From: Rhinopomastus cyanomelas
Lineage: Eukaryota; Chordata; Aves; Bucerotiformes; Rhinopomastidae
Assembly (NCBI GenBank): GCA_013400115.1
Contig: VXBP01004033.1
Location: forward strand, 124,001-188,000
Reading direction: 5' to 3'
Length of the DNA stretch: 64,000 nt
Both the position numbers and the translations under genes were made by a program. The notes beneath the pieces are model-generated. The model searched no databases. It was not told the DNA's origin and saw only the letters and a program-made list of their open reading frames with translations. Below are positions 56,492 through 64,000 of this stretch, piece by piece (position 1 is the stretch's first letter; each line of letters starts with the position of its first letter).

Positions 56492-57422
56492 GCAGCTTGC
56501 AATAAACCCGTGTCAAAACAATGAGCCTAGGATAAACAAGGCTGTCATTGCTGATTTTCACTGCCAGAACACAGAGGTAATTAGCTTAAGGTTATATAAC
56601 AACACCAGTCTTCTCTTGGGGCTTGGGGGGCCGGTCAGGAGTTGAACCACAAACTGTCCTTTGCTTTTTATTTCTCAAGCAGCTGAGTTGCAGGAGGAGA
56701 CTTAATGCATAATTTGTCGAAATGTTGTGTAATAATCTCGTGGAGGGCTTGGAGATCTATTTTAATGGCATCATGCCCACTGTGCTTTGTTTTCTGTGTT
56801 TAAGATGAAAAAATGAATGGCATGACTCTGAATGGTGTCCAGGTGCAGCAACACCTTTCTGTATCGCTTTTCGAATTCCTGACTGTGCACCAGGACTGCA
56901 ATTAATTCATAATAAGGTTTGGCACAAAACACCATAATTTGGCTCTGAAAGCGCCAAAATTAGCTTGGCCATGATTAGCCTATGAATGTTTCTATACTGC
57001 TAGTGATTGACAGGAGTCCCATGGACTTTGCACTACAAATAGATATGATTTATACGTTAATGAAAGTCGCTTTGTCTGCGGGGAGGCATGTTAAAATAAG
57101 AAAAGCCACTCTGCAGATGCATTGTTCTTGAAACCCTCAAGCTTGTCGATTACTGCACAGGCAATATTCATAAGCATCTGTTTTTATTGTGAACCACTGT
57201 CGCTGCTGCCTGCGCACATGTTCCTTTCCATTTGTGGGTACATATGAGAACAGGTCCTGAACATCTTGAGCCCACATGAAATGGCCATTTGCTGCGCATG
57301 AGGTGAGTTTCTGCGACCCAAAGTGACACAGGTCAGACATTCTGGGGTTTTTTTTCTGCTTATGAAGAATTTAAGTACTTATCAAAAAGCTAGAAAGTTT
57401 TATATACTCCTGGAGAACCCTA
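56492..57422. promoter_or_regulatory. Candidate conserved non-coding element with PBX-MEIS site
   Basis: 56690-57340 is repeat-free and motif-dense. It has TTAATGCATAATTTG (56703 on), GCAATTAATTCATAATAAGG (56899 on), a perfect TGATTGACAG at 57004-57013 (PBX with MEIS/PREP composite), and ATTACTGCACAGG and AATATTCATAAGC near 57160. This is the strongest regulatory-element texture in the window. Function and conservation are inferred. Confidence 0.38.
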
Positions 57423-57633
57423 ACATCAACCTGAGAAGGAACTTCTTCGCAGTGAGGATGACGGAGCACTGGAGCTGCCCAGGGAGGCTGTAGAGTCTCC
57501 TTCACTGGAGATGTTCAAGACCCGCCTGGATGTGTTCCTGTGTGACTTGGCCTAGGTGATCCTGCTGTGTCAGGAGGGTTGGACTGGATGATCTTTCAAG
57601 GTCCCTTCCAGTCCATAGTGATTCTATGATTCT
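57423..57633 (+). mobile_element. CR1 3' end, young subfamily
   Basis: ACATCAACCTGAGAAGGAAC, GGAGATGTTCAAGACCCGCC, GTTGGACTGGATGATCTTTC and GTGATTCTATGATTCTA. A deletion around GCACTGGAGCTGCCCAGG has removed the ACAGGC present in relatives. Confidence 0.94.
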
Positions 57634-58663
57634 AACCCTCTAGCTCTGTGGAGGTAAGCAGCAAGAATGCATTTTGATGAAGCTGGGCATGTTCTTGGTG
57701 TGTGTTTTGGAACAGCTGTGTGGTACTAAGCTACGACGGGACAGCTTGAATCATTACTTCTGAAAATCTACACTGGGTTGGAGAAGGTTGCAAAAAAAAC
57801 CCCAGAACATGCCATCATCAGATCTGCTTATCTTTGATATGAGTAGTTCATTGGTGCTAGAATCTTTATTTTTATTATGTATTTTCAAATAGATTTGTCC
57901 TTTTTTTAATATCCACTCTTTAAATGTCTTCTTCTGTGTTTCCATTCCATATTCTTCTTTTTGTTTGTTTCAGTCTTTTTTTTTCTTCTAATGCTCAGTG
58001 ACACTTACTGCTCTGTGACACCCCAGGCAACCTCTCTGTCTTACTTTGACCTTCTGGGAGGTATCTCCTCTGCGTTTCCAAGCATCACCTATGCTAATAC
58101 TTTAAATTGCTCTGACAGTCTTCAGAGCAAGGAACATATTGCACTCAAACATCTGTAAGTATGAACCTCAGGTGTTGTACTCAAAAGACAAAATGTCCTT
58201 TACGTTAATGAACTAAGGCTGGTGGATCTCAGGCTGGAGTATTTACCGCACTCTTGGTCACTCCAGGCTTGTGGAGTAGGACCGACAAATTGATTTTCCA
58301 TCTGCAAGAGGCTGATAAAAAGACGACAACATTGTGAGTGATCAGACATAAAGTTCTGCTTGCTGATTCTCCTCTGGCCTGTGATTCTTTCAGTTATGCA
58401 TGGGTAGCATACATTAAAGCAACCTAAATGAGCCAGAATGAATTGGGGCAACCTGTCTCGGAAGGGAGGAGCTGTGGCCAGGTGTGTGACACCCTTTCCT
58501 ATTGCCAGTCCTAGTGGAGCAATAACTCGAGAGAATAAAGGTCTTTGCTGTTCTCTTACTTAGTCCTGATATTTTTAAGAGCCAAGATACATCATGACTA
58601 TCTGTTCAGCACTGAATATCACCCTGATATTCTTTGTTTAATTTTCAACATAGGTAGGTTTTT
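57634..58663. other. Unique sequence, T-rich near 57.9 kb
   Basis: Nothing recognised beyond T-rich runs at 57850-57985. Confidence 0.5.
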
Positions 58664-58768
58664 GAATCATAGAATCATCAGGGATTGGAAGGGACCGCGA
58701 AGGATCATCTAGTCCAATCCCCCAGATCATCTAGTCCAATCCCCCAGATCATCTAGTCCAATCCCCCA
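58664..58768 (-). mobile_element. CR1 3' terminus with internal 22-bp triplication
   Basis: GAATCATAGAATCATCAGGG, GGAAGGGACCGCGAAGG, then GATCATCTAGTCCAATCCCC repeated three times at 58703, 58725 and 58747. The element ends with the third unit. Confidence 0.93.
58703..58768. repeat. Three 22-bp tandem units within CR1
   Basis: Exact tandem copies of a 22-base unit that occurs once in other CR1 copies. They are identical to each other, so the expansion is recent or was introduced at insertion. Confidence 0.97.
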
Positions 58769-59470
58769 ATATACTGTCTCATTTTGAGACTCTAAATGGT
58801 CTCTGGAGCTGCGAGTCACATTAGGTGGTTTTGTTAAACATTTGGAAACTGTCCCAGTTTCTGCTTCACCTTCAGAGGAGGTGATCTTCTGTTTTAAGTC
58901 ATCTATGGATCTTCTTTTAAAACTTCTCCAAAATGCCTGAGGGCAGACTTGGAAAGGTGAAACAGGCTTATAGCAAATGTGTTCTGGTATCCTTGCTGAG
59001 AGTAGGTGAGTAGAATGTAGTGCAACCTGGTCATGAACTACCAGCCACATGAAAGAGACGAGATCTCTGGCCAATCCTGGCTCTTCCTCCAGACCCAAAA
59101 TCTCACAGCTCCCGTTGCAGCACAGCTTCTGTCTTGAGGTTTACACTTGGAGCAAGCAGATAGTCTGAACAGGTGTTAGCTGGTTGGGTTGTTTACGTAA
59201 CAGCTTTTCATCTTTCCTCCTGATTCTTGCAGATCATAGACTTTTACACCATTTTCCCATAACAAATATGTAAAGGATTTAATACGACACGCTTGGGAAC
59301 CCAGTCTTCATTCAGCAAGTAGCTCATTTCTCTGAGGTTGGGGGTTTTTTTGACTCCAAGTGGGCCAATCCCTGGCTATTTTAGTGGTTTCCCATGTTTT
59401 ATGTGTTTCCAGGGTGATCAAAGTGTAGCCAGGATAGCACCATCCTACTGAAAATCCACTCTTAAACAGC
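58769..59470. other. Unique sequence
   Basis: The 123-codon minus frame at 58727-59098 begins in unique sequence and ends in the CR1 triplication. No domain. Confidence 0.5.
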
Positions 59471-59543
59471 ATGATCCTGCCGTGTGATTGGACTGGATGA
59501 TCTTTTGAGGTCCCTTCCAATCCGTAATGATTCTATGATTTTG
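59471..59543 (+). mobile_element. CR1 3' terminus, young subfamily
   Basis: ATGATCCTGCCGTGTGATTG, GACTGGATGATCTTTTGAGG, CCCTTCCAATCCGTAATG, ATTCTATGATTTT. Confidence 0.93.
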
Positions 59544-60670
59544 CATTAGATATCTACACAGGAGATGAGTGGTGAGTGTGTGCCACGTCTTCCTCTTTGC
59601 TGAAAGGCTATTTAAGGGACTTTGCTGCTTCTGGCTAAGAAACTCCAGTGCAAATCTGAGTGCCGTAGGGGATGACAGGATTTCAAATAATGTTGATTCT
59701 TGATCAAACTTGATTTTAATGAAAGTGTCTTTTAAGGAAGAGTCTGTAATTGACCTGTCTTTGTTCAGCCTAATGTGATTGAGAGGGGAATTAAATAATA
59801 GCCAGCTGAGACATCCCTTTCTCCAAGCGTACGGATACCGCGGCCATCAAATATGCAAACACCGGGAGGAAGAAAAGGCCTTAAACTCCTCCTTACCTTC
59901 AGCTAGGATGGACTGTGTCAGTGGATCTCCAGCAATTCTGAACCTCTTTCAAAGACTGTTTTCAGTACAATAAAAAATTACTTCTTAGTGACAACTCTGA
60001 ATGTCAAGAGTGGCTGGGAACAAACCTGACTAGAATAATGAATTGCCACTAGCCGACTTTCTAGCGGGTGCCAGTGGGCACCAAGTCTGTCCCACTGCAG
60101 GGAATTTTCCCTGTGAGCAGCGTAAGCACCTCTTTGGGTCATCCTGGCTTGCTGAGTCTCCCTTGCTGCGTGCACTGGTGACATACTTCACAAGCAAAGG
60201 ACCCTCTTGAGCAGAACTGAAGCTCTAAGCAGGGCGAAACAGAGGCCCAGGAGCAAGAAGACAAATTCTGAGGGAGGTGTCTTGCTTGAATCATCACGGG
60301 GCAAGAAACTTTGGCTCGAGATTCGTTAGATGGAAACTGCTTGAGGTTGAGCAATACCTGTTCGTAGTGGTAAATGGAGCATTGGCTGGACTATCAAAGC
60401 TAGAACGATTGGCTAGATCTGTAAGAGGTGACGAGCTTCCCACTATACTAGCTGTGGTTGAGTGTTCATCTTGATAAACAATAAGGGGACTAGAAGATAA
60501 TCAACACCCAGCAGTCTGAAGTGACTAGAACAAGCAATCAAAACCATGGCTAATAAAACCCAGACATCAGCACTTCAGGTGAAATAGTCCACCATAAAAT
60601 CTGTTTTAACACCATGAGCTTCTCTAAGGAGTCAATGAGTTACTTCCAGTTATATATTCCCACCAAACCC
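59544..60670. other. Unique sequence with A/T-rich candidate element at 59.68-59.99 kb
   Basis: 59680-59990 contains TTTTAATGAAAG, GTAATTGACC, GGAATTAAATAATAGCC and ATGCAAA (octamer half, 59853-59859), and is CR1-free. It could be a conserved non-coding element. The rest is unrecognised. Confidence 0.4.
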
Positions 60671-61106
60671 GTCGATGAGGGCTGGGACAGGGATCGATTG
60701 ACCCAACTGGATGTACATAAATCCCTGGGCCCTGGTGGGATGCACCTGCATGTGCTTGGAGAAAAGGAGACTGAGGGGTGACCACATGAATGTTTATAAA
60801 TATATACATGAAGAGTGGGTGTCAGGAGGATGGAGCCAGGCTCTTCTCAGTGTCATCTAGAGATAGGACGAGCGGCAATGGGTGTCAGCTGGAACATAGG
60901 AGGGTCCATGTAAGTATCAGAAGGAACTTCTTCATATTGAGGATGGCAGAGCACTGGAAGGGGCTGCCCAGGTGGGTTACGGAATCTCCTTCTCTGGAGA
61001 TGTTTAAAACCCTCCTGGACATGTCCCTTTTTGATTTGATCTAGGTGATCCTGCTGTGGCGGGGGGATTGATCTTTTGAGGTCCCTTCCAATCATTGTGA
61101 TTCTAT
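60671..61106 (+). mobile_element. Internally deleted CR1: RT 5' segment joined to 3' end
   Basis: 60674-60757 encodes the ORF2 stretch just before the RT catalytic core (LTQLDVHKSLGPGGMH). It is joined at TGCTTGGAGAAAAGG directly to sequence that normally lies well downstream (EKETEG, then the ORF2 C-terminus), with a stop at 60779-60781. The 3' part continues to GATCTTTTGAGGTCCCTTCC and GTGATTCTATGG, with an open 84-codon frame (60790-61044). The missing middle would contain the reverse-transcriptase catalytic motifs. Confidence 0.88.
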
Positions 61107-61495
61107 GGCTGGAAGAGACCCTAAGTCCAACCTTGATGACCCAGCTTTGCCAAGTTACCACAAACCCATGTCCCTCAGCTCTAGGTCTATCTATCCTTTA
61201 CTCGTCTCCAGATATGGTGACTCCGCCACTGCCGTGGGCAATCTGTTCCAGTCTTTTATAACCTTGTTGGTGAAGACATTCTTCCTAAAATCCAGCCCGA
61301 ACACCCCCGGTGCAGCCTGCAGTGATTTCCTCTGGTGTTATCACTTGCCACCAGGAAGAGGTGGAACCCCTCCTTGCTCCAGCCTGCTTTTGGGTAGTTG
61401 TGGAAGTTAATAAGGCTCCCTTTAGCCTCCTTTTCTCTAAACAATCCCAGCTCCCTCAACCACTCCTCAAAGCATCTGCTTTTCTCCCTAAGCAT
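61107..61495 (-). mobile_element. Old CR1, opposite orientation
   Basis: Plus strand: CTGGAAGAGACCCTAAGTCC, CCTTGATGACCCAGCTTTGC, GCCACTGCCGTGGGCAATCT, GTTCCAGTCTTTTATAACC, GGTGAAGACATTCTTCCTAA and CCAGCTCCCTCAACCACTCC. This is reverse CR1 order with heavy divergence. It abuts the preceding plus-strand copy tail to tail. Confidence 0.82.
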
Positions 61496-61654
61496 TTTTA
61501 AGGGCTCTTAATTGTAGAACCTTCCATTCTTTGCTTCCACTAAGCAGCAAAATGAGTTCCAATGAGATCTTGAAGACAGAAGGATGGGCATTTTCATGAA
61601 TCACAGCAGGGAAAAAAACACCCCTTCCTGGATCTTCCTTGTCTACATGTTGAG
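61496..61654. other. Short unique spacer
   Basis: Nothing recognised. Confidence 0.5.
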
Positions 61655-61836
61655 AGAGATGGCCCAGAGCCCCATCCAGTCTGACCTTGAGTGTCTCCAG
61701 GGATGGAGCTGCCACCACCAGTGTGGGCAACCTGTTCCAGTGATTCACCACCCTCAGGTTAAAGAGCCTTTACCTCATGTCCAGCCCAGATCTACCCTTT
61801 TCTAGTTTAGAGCCATGACCACTTGTCCTATCCCTA
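61655..61836 (-). mobile_element. Old CR1 fragment
   Basis: Plus strand: GGCCCAGAGCCCCATCCAG, CTTGAGTGTCTCCAGGGATG, GTGGGCAACCTGTTCCAGTG, GGTTAAAGAGCCTTTACCTC and CTAGTTTAGAGCCATGACC. The subfamily is the same as 8590-8860 and 42693-43940. Confidence 0.88.
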
Positions 61837-62706
61837 CATCCTTGCTTTGTATGGGGTAAAAATCTCATCTAAAAGTAGTTTACAATATTTTCCCCGGACA
61901 GTAAGAGTTAGCTAATGACTTTTTATTCTGATTCTTTGGTTTTTAGTAAAACGAGCTGCTTACAGTTTCAATTCCTTGCTGGTTTTTGCCCAGTTTGGGT
62001 TTTCCTTGTACCACCACCTCGTGTTTGTTATGAAAAGGTAGCGTACAGCTGAACATCCACGTTTGACCTCAAGGTAAGCTTCTGCTGGGACTGTGTTTGA
62101 TTATGTGGAACGTAGACGCTCCTTTCAAGGTTCTTACTGGAGGAACAGCTTGTAAACAAGTGTTTGGCTGTAGTATTAGCAAACCAAATACTGAACTACT
62201 AAGAGCTCTGGGTAGACTGCTGACTGTACACTGTCACTGAAATGCATGATTTCTCTGAAAACCAGCTCATCCCTCTGAGTTTGCTCCAGAGTAGGTTGGG
62301 TAACACCAAGCAGAAGGATTTCAATTGTGTGAGGGTGTGTGCATCATGCCATTGTGGTGTAATAAGAGAATCTAAAGAGGAAAAACTACCCTGGTCTAAG
62401 TTCCTGTTGGTGTAAATTCTGTGTCACCTCCAGCTGTCAAGATGTGTGCAAGAAGCTTCTGGTTTGAGGAAATCTGACTAGTTTGAAAACAAAGAATGAA
62501 GAACACCATTAATGGAAATATTTGTACTCAGGCTTTTCTGGGATTGCTTTCTGTAGGCTTGAGCTTGGAAGGCTTTTCTTTGAGGTAATGACTGAGAAGA
62601 TTAGTTTAGATGTCTAATCAGTGACAAGTTCCTTTGGGGATTTTTCTTGTCTATATTGTATGAAAATCACATGGTGTTTAATCTTTCAACAGCGAATAGC
62701 AGACGA
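61837..62706. other. Unique sequence
   Basis: No gene or repeat recognised. Confidence 0.5.
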
Positions 62707-62772
62707 GGCTCCGATGGCGCAGGGGGTAGGACATATGATTCTCACCGCGAGTGCTCCTCAAAAACCAGCACT
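62707..62772 (+). pseudogene. tRNA-like 5' half (Arg-UCU-like), decayed
   Basis: GGCTCCGATGGCGCAGGGGG and the following TAGGACATATGATTCT resemble, from memory, the 5' half of tRNA-Arg(UCU) with one extra A after the acceptor strand. TGGCGCAGGGG fits the polymerase III A-box consensus exactly. The 3' half shows no B box; a 6-bp inverted repeat (AGTGCT at 62750-62755, AGCACT at 62767-62772) sits where a T arm would be, with an 11-base loop instead of 7. It is not a functional tRNA and may be coincidental. Confidence 0.3.
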
Positions 62773-64000
62773 GAGTAGATCAGGGCTTGATGTAAAGCAA
62801 ATCCTTACGTGAACATTCTAAGCACTACGTTCTGAAATTCATGATTTGGGTAGGTTTTTGCAGAAGGGAAAATAAACATGAATGCCTTGGGGTAAGAATG
62901 CAAGAAGCTTTGACTTCTCTAAAGCTCTTTGAAGAATGTCTTAGACAAGGTGTTGTGATGTTTGCACCCAGGCTTTGGAAAACACGGAAAACCTCGGTCT
63001 TCTTGAAGCATCTTGTAACTAGATGCACTCAATTCAGTTTGGGATCACAGTTTCACGTCTTTTTGGAGTCAAAAAGATTTGTGTCTGTGTTTTCCCACTA
63101 AAAGACAGGATGGGCTGTCCAGATCATGCAATTTGTAGAAGCTTATCTGTTTGGCTCATTTATCTCTAGTTTTTCAAGGAAAATGATTTAACTTGCAGTT
63201 AAGGATGAATTAGAGGAAAACTGATGTGTTCTTTGTTGCTGTGTATTGTGGTTTTTTCCTTAAAACACTGATGAGGTTTGTCTGCTGCTGGAAAATGCCT
63301 TTTCTGCCTCCAAAGCCTTGTGTCCACTTGGTAATAGCTGAGACAGTCCCTCCTTCCTTGAAGTGTTGGCCCCAGTGTATTTGTCTGACTGGACTGAATG
63401 CCCACAACATGCAAACTAAGGGTAACACAGGTTTCCTGCTTTCTTTACACTCCTAATGGTAATAGGATAATTGTATGAACATAGCAAGAGGTCTAGGAAG
63501 GATTTCTTCCACATGCAGTCAGGATTTGAAAAGACACAGCAAGACATCCTAGACAGGATGCTGTGAGTGAATGCTGGTAAATACTGCTTTAAGTCAAACT
63601 ACCAATCTAGGCAGATCTTTTTCTGCATGAAAGTGTGTTAAATCAGCTAGTGAGCTCTGGAGAGGTAATAGACTAACATTGATAATGCTCACCTGTAGAA
63701 CTACCTCCTGCCCGTCCACCAAACGCCTTTATGGTAGGAGATATGAAAGAAATTAAAATAGTCTTGGAATGACTTGGAATAATTAGACAAATAATGTAGT
63801 CTGGCTTAAAACTTGTGTACATAGCTATGAAAATCAGGGTCTTTAGGCTCATGTTTGGTGCATCCTGCAAGTTGTTAGGCAAAACGCAGATTCGGTTGAG
63901 TTGATCTGCTAAACCCAGTTGTGGGGTACAAGCTCGGCTGAGAAGAGGGCTTTAAACTAGATTCAAGGTGGGGTGGGAGAGTTGAGGGGTGAGCACCAGT
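62773..64000. other. Unique sequence to the window end
   Basis: No exon or repeat recognised. The frames of 60-86 codons overlap on both strands. Any gene beyond the boundary cannot be inferred. Confidence 0.5.

Noticed and set aside
1..64000. Search for endogenous retroviral genes or LTR pairs
   Set aside because: No gag, pol or env-like frames, primer-binding site or paired long terminal repeats were recognised. Short LTR fragments could have been missed by eye.
1..64000. CRISPR arrays, bacterial operons, phage modules
   Set aside because: The sequence is vertebrate nuclear DNA. The regular repeats seen are minisatellites without spacer-repeat alternation.

Overview
This window is vertebrate nuclear DNA, almost certainly avian. 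The main evidence is about forty fragments of the CR1 non-LTR retrotransposon in both orientations. They carry the avian-type 3' end: a TTGGACTGGATGATCTTT-like block, a variant of GGTCCCTTCCAA, and a short ATTCTATGATTCT-like tail. Many share one closely similar subfamily version of that end. This implies a lineage with heavy, fairly recent CR1 activity; woodpecker relatives or hornbill/hoopoe relatives would fit, but that is inference. No host protein-coding exon, rRNA, functional tRNA, CRISPR array or bacterial-type operon can be supported. I read the window as an intergenic or deep-intronic interval.

Layout. 1-6.8 kb is mostly unique sequence with two CR1 scraps and an A/T-rich octamer-like block at 6.33-6.56 kb. 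6.8-15.1 kb is CR1-rich. It contains a 250-base assembly gap (11535-11784) flanked by two near-identical copies (10499-11534 and 11785-12788) that look like an unmerged contig overlap; both run into a GA-rich minisatellite-like tract. 15-33 kb is mostly unique, with a complete non-autonomous hAT transposon at 16593-16884, a compound CR1 site with a one-base N at 24.4-24.8 kb, and a homeodomain-motif cluster near 26 kb. 33.3-33.8 kb holds a tRNA-like sequence joined to a CR1 3' end, the structure of a CR1-mobilised SINE, directly beside an older CR1. 34.5-43.9 kb has a 54-bp minisatellite, a stack of CR1 copies (36.6-37.8 kb) and a clear CR1-into-CR1 nested insertion (42.7-43.9 kb).

44-60 kb is mainly unique sequence. 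It includes the longest open frame not explained by a repeat (44529-45341, minus), an isolated CpG-dense patch with a splice-donor-like sequence (50960-51020), a 30-bp minisatellite (54.7 kb) and several A/T-rich blocks with homeodomain, PBX-MEIS and octamer motifs that resemble conserved non-coding elements. The last 4 kb has an internally deleted CR1, older CR1 pieces and a decayed tRNA-like half at 62.7 kb.

No genes act together here. The biology is that of the repeat landscape: CR1 as the dominant retrotransposon, a SINE that seems to borrow CR1's 3' end, and a hAT element that depends on an absent transposase. On top of that there are candidate cis-regulatory blocks whose target gene lies outside the window. 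No conservation search, repeat-library search or expression data could be consulted, so subfamily names and regulatory roles are inference.
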